Of a stretch of DNA of 64,000 bases, positions 46,180-57,356 are shown piece by piece (positions within the stretch are counted from its first letter, which is position 1; every line of letters begins with the position of its first letter). The DNA is taken from positions 89,248,284 through 89,312,283 of the forward strand of contig JBCFYV010000012.1 of NCBI GenBank assembly GCA_039000515.1, given 5' to 3'. The translations under genes and the position numbers were made by a program. The stretch comes from Timema cristinae (taxonomy: Eukaryota > Arthropoda > Insecta > Phasmatodea > Timematidae). A model generated the notes under the pieces. That model was not told the DNA's origin. It did no database searches and saw only the letters and a list, made by a program, of their open reading frames with translations.

Positions 46180-46670
46180 TTAATTTATCAACTTTAAAAT
46201 TGAATCAATTACATTGTTGCGCCTTTCAAAAAAACACTTTAGCTCTTGGATATGGTCTATGGCTTCTGCCACACTCAGGATAGGCCTTTCCTTAACTACT
46301 GAAGAATTGACCTCTTCATCACCAGATGCTCCATCCTCAGCTCGGGTGTTATTTTTGAGAACCTTGGCAACGATGTACACATCAGTAACTTCATACCACA
46401 ATGCCATATCTTCATCCACGCTGACGAATTCCACATAGGAGATAGCAGGATCAGGAGCAACCTCCTCCCAGTTATAAATAGCTAGCGCAGCTTCAGTCAC
46501 AGTTTCTACATCATGTTATTTCTTGATAAAGCTATCTTTTTTTAAAACAGCTATTAATGATCTCAACTTTCACTTGGTCCCACGCTTGCTTACAAATTCT
46601 TGAGGCTTAAACAATGCCAGGTGAAATTTTCTGGGTAGACAAATCTCCAGCAAGAATTTTTTCAACCAGT
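46180..46670 (-). pseudogene. pogo/Tigger (jerky-like) transposase C-terminal relic
   Basis: On the minus strand a degraded reading contains LLVEKILAGDL, then CKQAWDQVKVEIINSCFKK and, in the open part (46180-46500), WEEVAPD...ISYVEFVSVDEDM. The AW-x-x-V-x-x-x-x-I-x-x-CF block and the following acidic region ending in a coiled EAIDHIQELKCFFE stretch are characteristic of the C-terminus of CENP-B/Tigger/jerky-type DDE transposases. At least two stops interrupt the upstream part. The DDE core is not seen. Confidence 0.5.
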
Positions 46671-47039
46671 AGCGTATTCTGAGAAAAATTAATAGGTATG
46701 ATATACTCTAATAGTTGCAACGGAGATTTGGGAGCCGAGGACCTTCAACCACCGTTATCCAAGAACGTCAAGGGATTATTTCAAGGGATATATTTGAAGA
46801 TTTGTTCATATAGAACAGTGGTTATCGAACATTTATTATTTGCCTTTAAATGCATGATATCTTAAGAAATTTTGAGGCCACCCCCACCTCTATTCCACTC
46901 CCATATTCTCTCTTATTTTATTTATCCATAACGACGATTAGTATCCACTCAAAATGTAATAAAAGTAACTCCATGGTGTCAGCTCACATTCAGGCTATAC
47001 CTACCAAGTGGCTACCAAACAGTTTGGTGAATTAGTGCC
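46671..47039. other. Intergenic DNA, nothing recognised
   Basis: Possibly further eroded transposase sequence next to the relic; no motif survives. Confidence 0.35.
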
Positions 47040-47275
47040 AGATCTTGCGGATATAGGGTGTCATGTGGTCAGCACAACGATGACTCTAGCCACTAAGCTT
47101 GGCTTTCTATATCGGAGCCACTACTACTTTATTCGAGTAGCTCCTTATTTATCCACCCTAGACTGAATATTACCTGTTACAGACCCAATGCTTCCCAGAT
47201 AATCTGGAAGCTCCGGGACCTCTTGGTCCGTATCCAGAACCTATGACCATTAGACCACATAGGTGGTCCTCAAAT
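47040..47275 (-). repeat. Possible tRNA-derived repeat
   Basis: GC-richer block whose minus strand carries CCACCTATGTGGTCTAATGG (A-box-like TGGTCTAATGG) and then GAGGTCCCGGAGCTTCCAGA. The B box is poor. Called from composition and the A-box region only. Confidence 0.3.
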
Positions 47276-47730
47276 TGTAATGATATCTACAAGATTAGAA
47301 ATTTAAGTAAATATTAATGTTGGGGCTAAGAGTGGTATTAGCACATTTCTGAATGCATAAGAGAGACAGATCATATTCAATTAGCCTAGTGTAATTAAAA
47401 GCACACAGTTAACAATACTCAAAGCAAACAATCATAATAAGAGAAAAATGAAGTGATACATTGATCAAGCGTCCATTAGATCGTAGTAAGAGGGAATCAG
47501 GTGGATTGTACAACTCACGTTGCAATTGAAACTATTTTATAAAGCCTAACTTAACTCAAATTATGCTGCTTGTAAACAAACGAGTCTCCCAACTTGAGAA
47601 TTTATGCTCCAGAAGCTATTTAGATGCAAAATTACTACTAACATAGGGGAGATTATTTTGGACTATTAAAAGTCTATCGCTACGTCATTGATCTATTGCT
47701 AAGATATTTACACATATATTTTGCTGTAAG
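47276..47730. other. Intergenic DNA, nothing recognised
   Basis: No feature supported. Confidence 0.4.
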
Positions 47731-48177
47731 CAGTGGTACACCTAAGGAGGAGAAGGGCAAACAGGGTATTGACCTTCTTCCCACTCTTTCTCTAACACCA
47801 CAAATAATGTTAATAGAAATTTAAATAATATTAAGTATAACTAACATTGAAGATGTGTCGAATGTATAGGCTACATTTTAAGACCAGGTTTCAGACTTAA
47901 GCCTAGTATTCAAAATGTTTACCGTTACACACAAAATTAATAATTGAAAAAACACACAAATAATAGCTTCAATACCATGTGTATTATTTAAATTACTTTA
48001 TTGCTATAAAACTACTTAAAATGATTTATAAAAGCATATAATATTCATAAATACTCTCGGCCTTCAGGGATTAGGAGGCGGTGCAACCCCAAACCGGCTC
48101 TCTCCAACCAAATGTCATTCTAGCTACAGCCTTGATTGAATGCTTCCCCCCAAAGTAAATGGCTGGGTGCGCCACTG
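47731..48177. mobile_element. Candidate hAT-like MITE
   Basis: Left end CAGTGGTACACCTAAGGAGG; right end read inward CAGTGGCGCACCCAGCCATT. They agree at 12 of the first 14 positions. Flanking 8-mers (gctgtaag and attaagta) differ, so the duplication has decayed or the ends are mis-set. 447 bp, non-coding. Confidence 0.45.
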
Positions 48178-49759
48178 ATTAAGTAAATTATAAGAACATT
48201 TATTTTATTTTACCTTTTCCTTCTAAATCATCTTGAAATGGTGAAATCACACTCCTACCTTTTGTAATTCTTTGATGTATAATTATATAAAATCACAATA
48301 ACTAATAAGTCATTAATGTAAAAACCAAAATTAAAATAATACTATTAAAACTCCACGATCCTTTCTACTAAAGAAAAACAAGAATTATCCGTCACCAACA
48401 GTTAAAATAGCCTCATTACCCACCTTACCTCCCCCCGTTCCCCACTATCAGTGCTGAAATGCCTAAATTTGAAAGAATGTTAAATGTGTTTGCCAAGTAC
48501 ATGATAATACATGTGACTAGAATACCTAAACATAAATCAATGTATTTAATTAGTGTATAATTTAAAGCTTGTTACATATACTATTATTTGACAATTAATT
48601 ATATATTTATTTTATGTATCTTTACTTAAACTATACTAAATTAGCTTAATAAATAAACATTGTGATCTTGAATCTTTTCTCAATAGTTTACACAATGCTT
48701 AGCTTGCTTCACAGGAACAGCATGATTTGGGTTGTGAAAACCCGAGCTCATTGGCCAATTACTTATGGGCGAGTGGAAAGGAATGTGTTGCCATCCCCTG
48801 GACATTGGGCAAGTTCATTAGAGTCTCCCTAGCTTGCCTTGCGTTTTTCAAGTAGCAAGCCCTGGGTTACTATTGTGCAAAGTAGAATCTTTTGGAAGAT
48901 GAATTACTTAAAACACAGTATTCTTGGACTATGAAGCAATAATTATTTTATAATTAATAATTCATTACGTGTATATTTATTAACAATTTAAACATTAGTG
49001 CTTACATTGTTCACGCAGACAACATTAAATTAAAAAAAAACCTAGTTCATATCATTTTGGGTATGCGGCGCAGGACTAGCATAACCAGAAAATACGCGAC
49101 TGTTTTCAACCAACAATCTTCTGTAGAAATGTTTCTGTTCTCAATTATTCCTAGGTGCGTTGGTTGAATAACCGATGTCATATTTTGTGGGGGGAAAATA
49201 ACCTTTACATTTTACAAACGGGGAACTCTGTTATACGTAGTACAAAGCCATTTTTCAAACAGATCACATTTCATCCATGCTTTTCTATTTGAATCGTATT
49301 ACATTGGCTTCGATTTTTACTTTTTTAAACAACGTGGGTTAACTGATTTTCCAATCATTAACAACGGAATCTTTTCAGAACCATCCATATTTTCTCCAAC
49401 TTACAGTCTTGTTCGATCTTTCCTAAGCTTTCCCACACTGCATCCTTCACCTTTAAATGAAAGTGTTTTGTCAGTAGTACTCTTGTAAAAAAGGCCCGTC
49501 CCATAGATGTTAAACATTTTTCTCATTTATATGTCTTGGATAATTTCTTTCAAGTCTTACTTCCAATTATCGGCTGAACGCACATCAACAGCACCACTTT
49601 CTCCACATACAGCTTTAAAGGAAATTACGTTTCGTTGTTTGAATCTATCTAGCCACCTTGCACTCGTTTTGAAGTCTATTTTTAAAAATTTAGATGCGAA
49701 ATGTTCAACATTTGCTCTAAGAAGAAGTCCGCTCACTGGGACTTTCTTGTCTCACGTGT
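48178..49759. other. Intergenic DNA, nothing recognised
   Basis: AT-rich; the 84-codon frame at 49507-49761 has no recognisable domain. Confidence 0.4.
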
Positions 49760-49811
49760 AACATTAGCGATACTAGTTAATGCTACATTATTACCACCCA
49801 CCCCAAATAAA

Positions 49812-49847
<36 letters not shown>

Positions 49848-50930
49848 TTGCAATAGTTACACTAGCAAGACTAGCTAGTTTACATTTATACTACCCACTC
49901 CGTATAATGCCGATACTCATAGAATCCTGCAATATCAAAGATTAAAAAACTTACTATGTATATAATATGTGCTTTACTCACTCATTGTATTTCTGGCTTA
50001 GCACGAGTTCCATAACCCGACTATTTCGCACCAAACTCTATTATGAAGAGAAGACTAACAAGTTATAAACGATGCAACAAGATGCTTCAATAGGCTGTTT
50101 CAGGACTGCGCTTATTGTCCCAGCTGGTTGACAGATTTAACTGCCGACTCACCTGATGTCCGGCCTACGCGACTCGAGCACGTGTTCACAACGTGGCATT
50201 GTATTTTTAATATGAAGATTTCCCACCCCTTTACACACCAACTATATATATATATCGCCCAGCTCACATAATTGACTATTATATCCGACACTTCCACGAG
50301 AAGTTCTGGTATGGACTTGGACATAATCACTCCAGGATGGCAATATATAAACTCTATATATTTTATTAAATATTTAAATCTAAACGACCCTTAACGGTTG
50401 GGGGTGTTTGAACACTTAGTTAATTATGTGATTATAATCGTTCAGTGTAGGCGTCAGTAATTTCTCAATAGAGGATTTATTTTTGAAAGTAAATTTGTTT
50501 GATGACTCACTTAATATTTCCTTTTTACCGCTCTGGATCTTGTCTCTTTTTTTTATAATTTTTAGAGCCACCTTTTGATCCTTTTTGTAGCTTGGAATAT
50601 TTAGTTTAAATATAAATTAACAATAATTGTTAGGACTTTAAAATTTTATATTTCTATTATAGGTAATAGTTTGTAGACAGATATTTTTTTTGAAGTAATT
50701 ATAAAAGTAATTCATTTTTATTTGTTTATAAGTTATAACTTTAACATTTTACCGTTTTGTTTAGTGAGAAATTACTATCCGTATTCTAAGGTAGTATTAC
50801 TTTGTTTTCTATTATAATGTTAAATATTAACAGGTCGGAATCTCATCAATTACTTCAGAGGTGGTGGAAGTAATAGTACCACAGAAGTTTGAGTTATGTC
50901 GGAAAGTCAAACCTTTGTGTAATTTATTTA
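49760..50930. repeat. Candidate dispersed repeat, copy 2
   Basis: Counterpart of 41791-44500 (shared blocks near 49900 and 50861). Contains a (TA)n tract at 49813-49843. Confidence 0.3.
49813..49843. repeat. (TA)n microsatellite
   Basis: About 15 uninterrupted TA units. Confidence 0.95.
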
Positions 50931-50983
50931 ATCAGAATTGCTATTATATTTAAATTTAATCTTAAAATTTAAATTTGTTTGTT

Positions 50984-51175
50984 AGGAATTCACAATGGTG
51001 ATTCAAACTCTTTGTTATCCGTTTAAAAGAGGCTCTTTACGCTCATTATTATTATAGTAGGGATTAAAAGGTTTAATGGTTTAACCTACTTGTTTAGTCG
51101 GAATTCACAATGGTGATTCAGGTGCTTGGTTAACCGTTTAAAAGAGGCTCTTTAAGCCCTTTATTATTTTATTAA
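50984..51175 (+). repeat. Tandem duplication, ~115-bp period
   Basis: GGAATTCACAATGGTGATTC ... CCGTTTAAAAGAGGCTCTTT occurs at 50987-51040 and again at 51102-51155, with only a few differences. Confidence 0.8.
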
Positions 51176-51584
51176 CGATTTTATTATTATTGGGTTTCTC
51201 CCATACTAATTCCTATAAATAAATAATTCACTTTAAGATTGTGAAATTTATCCTCAAATATATTGTGCAAGTGCAGTCTCTCCAATATTTATATGGTTTT
51301 TAACACTCATCAGTTTGCCTTGTGAGGCCTTGCATTTTTTATATACCTCTGTTGTTTTTCCTTGAATAAATAATTCAAATTTTTCTTAAACCGGCAAATA
51401 TTCCTATTTTTTGTTATATTAAATTCTTTATAGATTCCGTCCAGCTTCTTCCAAGCTATTGTAGCCTCTATGTGTTGGAATTGGAGGTGGAGAATGGTAC
51501 ACGCGTTTGTTTGAACCAATTTAGTACACAGTTGTCAACATATGGTTTTTCCGATTTTCTCAATCTTTTCCTAACTTGTTCACT

Positions 51585-51740
51585 CTAATTTTCATAGCTT
51601 ATTTTTCTTTCTTTCAAAAATGTTGAAAGTGTGTTATGGGGAATTCCGAAGGCCTTTGCAATTTCTGATTTCTTTTAAAGTCCCTTTTCTATTTCCTTTA
51701 TCACCGCTACTCTTTTGGCCAAAGTTTATAGGACTGTGGC
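51585..51740 (-). pseudogene. pogo/Tigger-type HTH (CENP-B N-like) relic
   Basis: The minus strand reads AKRVAVIKEIEKG, then a TAA stop, then KKSEIAKAFGIPHNTLSTFL and KERK. This is the Psq/CENP-B-type helix-turn-helix that opens pogo/Tigger transposases. The stop lies between helices 1 and 2, so it is dead. It is on the same strand as the C-terminal relic 5 kb away; they may be parts of one element split by later insertions. Confidence 0.6.
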
Positions 51741-51774
51741 TTGGACAGGGGAAGATGTGTGAAAACTGTTGTTT

Positions 51775-51850
51775 TTTAAATCCTTAGTACGCTCGAATGG
51801 GACTTGAACCCCAACCTTCCCATAGCCGGAAAACCATTCTAAATGATATT
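51775..51850 (-). repeat. tRNA-like SINE head
   Basis: The minus strand carries a B box GGTTCAAGTCCC preceded by GGCTATGGGAAGGTTGG. Boundaries are uncertain. Confidence 0.4.
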
Positions 51851-52600
51851 TTAATTCATCCCACTTGCCCAAAAAACCACTTCCTCAATCACATTTCAAT
51901 AAAACATTTCTAAATAAGTAGTGGCTATAAGCACTGTGAGAAGTACAGACGATATTTGAATTCACGAGACGAGAACGCAAGCTGGCCATATTTTTAAGTT
52001 CTTTCAGAGTAATTCAGAGCGGCATCATATAGTAATCCTCTTAATTGTTTGTAACTGTATAAATAGTCCTTGTTAACTCTTTTATGTTGGTATCAAATTG
52101 ATAATTCATGTAATTAGTTAGTTTTGTTCCTAAATCTTGTATTAACGGCTCCAGTCATTGTCTGTTTACAATTTTCTAATTTTCAGTAAATTTTCCATTA
52201 TACTTTTTATCGTTTTATAGGATTTTGCTCAGTTACAGTTTTACCTATTTATAAAATAAATTTGCTCTTTAACAATTTCTGAGCTGATTTTTAGGAAGAT
52301 GGTTATGTATTTTTGTAAGTGATTTAATTCCTGACAACCATTTTTTATTCTCTTTGAATAATTAATTCTTTGTTATCTTCGTCAATTCTTATTGTTAATT
52401 GACTTATTATTTAAATTCTTTTTCTTGATCTAGCAAACTTTCTTTTAATAATTTTATATTATTATATTCATAACTTATATATTTTAATCGACTAAAGAAG
52501 TGTATCAATCAATAGTCGTTCAATAATGGTTGTCCACTTTGATAGATAAATCTTAAATTTTTTATTAACTTTGTCCAACAAAAATTCAGCTCTGTCATTG
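51851..52600. other. Intergenic DNA, nothing recognised
   Basis: AT-rich sequence. Confidence 0.4.
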
Positions 52601-52648
52601 ATCCGTTTATCTTCTGTGTTAAGGGTCCTGGGTTTGATTCCCAACATG

Positions 52649-52712
<64 letters not shown>
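52601..52712 (+). repeat. tRNA-like fragment with long (AT)n tract
   Basis: AAGGGTCCTGGGTTTGATTC resembles the B-box part of the 35541 repeat. It is followed by about 30 AT units at 52651-52712. The Tyr/Ile-repeat open frame across it is an artefact. Confidence 0.6.
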
Positions 52713-52714
<2 letters not shown>

Positions 52715-52999
52715 TTGGTGAATTATCAGCCTAGCAACTTGATGTTGAGAATTTCATGGTACTGCATTAATTTATTTTATTGGTCATGTGCTGAATTAAT
52801 AAGTGCACATTAAATGTCCCTAATAAAAGAATAAATAAAAAAGTTAAACGGGATGTAGTGCGTTATATTAGACAAACTAATTCTTATCATTACTTATATT
52901 ATTAAATCATTATTATAAGCTCAATAGTCACTCAGTGACCGAACGTAATGACGGACCGGTCTATATGACAATATTCAGTTAATCGGAAACCTGGCGCGC

Positions 53000-53140
53000 G
53001 TGAAGAGCTGGAAACTGGACCGAAAGGATGGTAGAATCGGAAGTGTGTGGACTTGTGTTCCTGGCCATTGATGAAAATATCTTCAGGGCCAAAGAGGAAG
53101 AAGAAAAAAACGATAGAGATGGCAGCACTGGCTAAATCTG
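53000..53140 (+). promoter_or_regulatory. Probable promoter region of the THAP-ZAD gene
   Basis: A CpG-containing patch with GGCGCGCGTG (~52993), an ETS-type ATCGGAAGTG (53036-53045) and GAGATGGCAGC (~53116, YY1-like) lies 230-380 bp before the THAP exon. An ATG at 53119 would open only a 13-codon frame. Position and motifs suggest a TATA-less promoter; this is inference. Confidence 0.35.
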
Positions 53141-53370
53141 CAATGCAATGCTATTCTAATTAAAATTATAATGGATTTAATTTAAAATCTGTTATTTGCA
53201 AAACCATACTTGACAGCGTTAAATCGGTTTCACTAATAAATTTTAAAAAATTGTCAAATTCAAGACACTGTGAATTTGTTTGTTGAAACGTACTTTCTTA
53301 TACTAACCCGGTGTCTTTATTTAATTTGTGAACTAAAAAAAAAAAATTAGTATTGTTGATACAAATTATT

Positions 53371-53467
53371 ATGGCTTAACTTGTGCCGCAGCTTCTTGTA
53401 AAGCTGATTGCACGAAGGAAGAATATGCTGGATTGGCATTTTTTCCATTTCCAATCGATGAAACTAT
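53371..53467 (+). CDS. THAP-ZAD zinc-finger protein, exon 1 (start codon out of frame)
   Basis: Encodes the first half of a THAP domain, a C2CH zinc-binding DNA-recognition fold: GLTCAAASCKADC...GLAFFPFPID. It ends in a donor |GTAATT after ACTAT (phase 2). The first zinc pair is C-x4-C. The obvious ATG at 53371 reads ATG GCT TAA; the domain lies in the frame GGC TTA ACT TGT, with no in-frame ATG before a TAA at 53334. One extra G in the ATGG run would restore the start. Alternatively the start codon is on an upstream exon and this exon begins after TTAG| at 53350, although that acceptor lacks a pyrimidine tract. Confidence 0.7.
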
Positions 53468-53568
53468 GTAATTAAATTTATGTTGCTATTTGCATACACA
53501 CCATTGAGGTTATGTTTTTGACAGTTCTTATTTTATTTACTTAAGGCTAACATAACATTTTGTTTCAG

Positions 53569-53787
53569 TTGTAAGTCATGGATCGAAAGATGTGCAAGGT
53601 ACGATTTACTCAACAAATCAATTTCTGACCTAAATTTGTCAGAAAGGTTGTGTCAACTTCATTTTGAGGACCACTGTTATGACAATACTGAAATGGGATT
53701 CGTTCTAAAGCAGAGTGCGAGGCCGTCTTTATTTAACCATGACATGACTCAGTTTAATTCCCAAATAGACGAAGAAAGAGGAATAAG
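53569..53787 (+). CDS. THAP-ZAD zinc-finger protein, exon 2
   Basis: 73 codons; acceptor TTTTGTTTCAG|, donor |GTTGGT, phase 2 to phase 2. Completes the THAP domain: CKSWIERCARYDL, SERLCQLHFEDHCY with the second zinc pair C-x2-H, and SARPSLFN in the AVPTIF-box position. About 50 residues separate the two zinc pairs, normal for the family. THAP domains bind DNA through this fold, so the protein is probably a nuclear DNA-binding factor. The frame continues open past the donor, which could mislead gene finders. Confidence 0.85.
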
Positions 53788-54062
53788 GTTGGTGAAGCTT
53801 TTCTACATAATATTTAAGTCAAATTAATGATGTTTTGACTTATGTTAGCCTAATTATTTCATTTGTTTATTACAAGGAAATTACTTTTAAGAATTGTTTT
53901 AAGTTAGTAGACTTGTAGACATTTTTGTGTTCTTTACTGCTGTTAATTAAGTAGGCTAAGCCAATATTAATGCGATTGTTCATGTATAGACATTTTGTTC
54001 ATTCAGTTGGGTATTTCATCACAAAACATGTATCATACTTCTAATTGCTCTTTTTCTATCAG

Positions 54063-54164
54063 TGTACACCCACATGTTGCAACGGTCCACTATGGCTCAT
54101 TGGAAGATGGTGTCAACGTCATCACTTTCCAAGTAGAGATGGATAAACGAGGCGAAACAGAAAG
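54063..54164 (+). CDS. THAP-ZAD zinc-finger protein, exon 3
   Basis: 34 codons between acceptor CTTTTTCTATCAG| and donor GAAAG|GTAAAG; phase 2 on both sides, matching exons 2 and 4. Encodes VHPHVATVHYGSLEDGVNVI and a charged MDKRGETE stretch. No domain recognised; probably a linker. Confidence 0.65.
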
Positions 54165-54446
54165 GTAAAGAGTACTGTTGGAAGTTTGGAAATCACTAGC
54201 CAACCCATCACTGTATGATAGACTGGTTCTCTCTTTATCAACAAATTCAAATCATAGAAAATATAGGCCTTGTAAGCATTAAAGGTTAAATTTTCCACAC
54301 TGGCATGATTTTTTTCCTTCAGTTATTATTTTGTTCACATTGCTTATGTTCATGTAGAAAATATAAATTTTAACTAGGTATAAATATTAACATCTTATGT
54401 ATAGTGTGAAAACACATTCTTTTAAGTGGTAAATTATTGGTCTGGA

Positions 54447-55756
54447 CAGTGGTTGGCAATTCATTTTGTTTGCTGCTTTTTCTTAGTCATAAATATTTAA
54501 ATTCATGAATCTTTTATAATTAGGTCCCTATGTGTTAATACTATGCTAAAAATAAAATAAAATTTAAAACAGTTTGGAGCAATTTTGGCTTATTGGCTAC
54601 TTCATTTAAAAAGAAAATGTTTAAGATATTGCATTACACGTGTTTATTTGTTTGGGTCTTCATATTATGCTTGTTAAGTGAGGTTCTCACTAACGAACAG
54701 CATCCAAACAAACCTCAGCAACAAATTGAACCAAGATCACTTGCAGGATTCACTACAAATTGCCTGTACAACAATTTCTGGCTTTAACAAAATAGCAAAA
54801 AACAAGAATTTATGTCATTTTACTTGTTAGATTTAAATGTGTATTTACTCTAGATCAATTCTTACTTTATTAATACTTAAGAATAAATAATGTTTTCAGG
54901 GCCGTATGCACAGGGAGATTTGGGGGTTCAAACCCCCTCCCATTGAAAAATAAATTAAACTAGATAAAACAATCTCCAATAACCTAGTTCGGGGGACTGG
55001 GCGGTGACGATCAATTTTCTTTAGGAGGCAACCATTTCCTCTTTGTCCAATAGCAGCAACGTAAAGTGTGAACTGTGTTCTTCTATTAATTATAAAAGCC
55101 ATATTGTAGTCGTCCCCTTTTATATGTTTCAATCCCTCTTTCCTTTACCTTCTTCCAAATATAATACAATTACCTCATAAAGCAAAAAGAGGTTTTCCTT
55201 AAATAGTTATATAATATTTTCGCATCCAATGTCCTTTTCCTGTGTTTGTCCTTTATATTATACCTTTTACATGTTCCTATCTAGGTATGTGTCCTATTAA
55301 TCTTTACAATTTACATTTTCCCTCCTCCCTGATGAGTTCCGATAGAATGAAACCTAGGTTGTGGGATTGGGCGGTGACGATCAATTTTCTTTAAGAAGCA
55401 ACCATTGCCTCTTTGTCCAATGGCAGCAGAGTAAAGTGTGAACTGTGTTCTTCTTTTCATTGTAAAAACCATATTGTGTTCGTCCCTTTATATGTTCCTA
55501 TCCAACTTTCCTATACCTTCTTCCAAATATAAAACATATTAGGTTATTGTATAGTTAACCAGTTAATCATGCTTGATCATAACAAAATATATTATTGACC
55601 CATTCCACCCTTTTTACAAAAACCTTGCTTACTGCCCTGATATTTATATATGAGTTTGCTTTTTAATAATGTGGTAGCTTTATTCGTTCAAATGGTAATT
55701 TAGGCTTCTGGCATACAGTTCCTTCTGGCCTGTAGGCCGCCAATTACCGACCACTG
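54447..55756. mobile_element. hAT-type element in intron 3 of the THAP-ZAD gene
   Basis: Left end CAGTGGTTGGCAA; right end read inward CAGTGGTCGGTAATTGGCGG, followed by the GGCCTACAGGCC block often seen in hAT ends. Flanks are ggtctgga and gtctagga, one base off and close to the hAT target consensus nTCTAGAn. Non-coding apart from an unrecognised 64-codon frame (54593-54787). A further CAGGGC...GCCCTG pair (54897 and 55639) suggests a second element nested inside. Confidence 0.55.
54983..55542. repeat. Direct duplication, 370-bp period
   Basis: 54983-55172 and 55353-55542 share GGGCGGTGACGATCAATTTT, CCTCTTTGTCCAAT.GCAGCA and GTAAAGTGTGAACTGTGTTC with ~90% identity by eye. It lies inside the hAT-type element. 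Confidence 0.85.
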
Positions 55757-56169
55757 GTCTAGGATCACATTGTTAGGTTTTTCATGAAATTATGAGAGAC
55801 AATGGTAAAATAAATGCTTACTTCTTTGGTTTATTGTAATTAGGAACATTTCAAAATATCTGCCATTGAATTGAGCAGTCTTACTATATAAAACAAGTAA
55901 GTTAAATTATATACTGAAAGTGATGAGTAATTTATAATCTAAAACACCCCCTGATATATATTTTGAATAAAATCTCTGGAAACAAAAAAATATTCAAAAT
56001 TTCTATAACTATTTATCAGGAAACTTTCCTTAATTTTAGAGATATGAATTTGAACAAAATTTATCAAATCATTTTTGATATTGCTCCAGAGGATATGAAA
56101 ATTTTGAATCTGAAAATTTCCTGTAGTGGTGGCTTGCAGTGGAGGGGCATGGTGATAATGCACCTGTTG

Positions 56170-56199
56170 GAGAGGGGGTGGGGGGGGGGGTGGGGGGGT
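56170..56199 (+). repeat. G-run cluster
   Basis: GGGGGTGGGGGGGGGGGTGG followed by GGGGG: four or more G tracts on the sense strand of intron 3, able in principle to form a G-quadruplex. Confidence 0.7.
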
Positions 56200-56662
56200 G
56201 AAAAATGTTGTCAGCAAATACTTATGCCAAACTCAAAATTATTTTAATTAACTTATTGATGATAAAAATATTGAAGTTTGAACATAACAGGTCTACAAAG
56301 GCTCACATTCATTTGTTTCTTTACTACTAATACCACTAAGTTAGAAATTTAAAAATACAATTTAATATTTGAAAAAAAAAAAAAAGTTTTATTTGGATTC
56401 TCGAATATTCTTCAGGATTTGAGGTTCCAAAGGACTGATTAATAATCTGAATAGGTTGTTATTTAATAAATAATTTTTAAAATTAAAATAGCTCATCCTG
56501 AAGGAAATGTACATCTCTAGCTTAGCAGAGTCTGGTTCTAAACTGAAAACTGTTTAATGGCAACACACCAATATTCTATTAGGAACAAAGGTTGTTGAAA
56601 CTGCCAATGTAAATATGTATACTAAGTTGTAATTTAAATTATTTTATTTTGGTTTCTTTCAG

Positions 56663-56749
56663 TGGAATTCCAGTTATTAAGAGTGGCATTCGCACTCTGG
56701 GAAATAATGTTTACTTGGAACCTGGACTACTCATTCGTAAAGATCAAGT
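56663..56749 (+). CDS. THAP-ZAD zinc-finger protein, exon 4
   Basis: 29 codons; acceptor GGTTTCTTTCAG|, donor CAAGT|GTAAGT, phase 2 to phase 2. Encodes GIPVIKSGIRTLGNNVYLEP and GLLIRKDQV. No domain recognised. The consensus splice sites and matching phases support it. Confidence 0.7.
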
Positions 56750-57356
56750 GTAAGTAAGCATGTATCAATCTACAAACATCGTTTCATCTTTGACATTTCC
56801 CAAAGGCTTATCAGACAAGCCATGAGTGATTCTAAGTTCATTATAATCGAGATGTCTCTGTCAGAGTTTCTCTCAAATATCATATAGCATTAGATTTGAA
56901 AATATGAAATAGTTATGGTGCCAAATTGTGCTTAAAAGAGCTCATCTCATGGCTGAACAATCAATACACTATATACACAAATATGCCCTATGCTTGAACC
57001 AAAACTCACATCTAGTTGCGTTTTTCTGGATTTTTCACTTGACAAACAACAAAATTGGCACTAGTAAAATAGTTTTTATTTTAATATGTTAAAAATGTTT
57101 CACTGGTCTCAATTCCAGTGTCTTCTCATTAAGACTACAGAATATATCACTGCACTGTAATGCCTGGGTTGAGCTATATTACTTATCAAAGCTACACACT
57201 ATCATTGAGGTAAGATGGCCTCTTTAAGGCAAAGTATGGACCGATGATTGCTATAAAAACAAAATATCTAAAATTGAGGGCTCTGATATATTACTCTCTC
57301 CTTCACAGCTATTGGCATATTTGAGTAAAGATACTTTAGCTATGTCTTTGTTTCAG

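Noticed and set aside
46180..46500. Stand-alone host gene on the minus strand
   Set aside because: Upstream in-frame stops and the transposase-type CF and acidic blocks point to a transposon relic.
52571..52813. 80-codon frame with Tyr-Ile repeats as a membrane protein
   Set aside because: The repeat is simply the translation of an (AT)n tract.
55939..56247. Overlapping frames of ~93 codons on both strands
   Set aside because: They include the poly-G/poly-C run and have no recognisable domain. The region is intronic in the THAP-ZAD gene.
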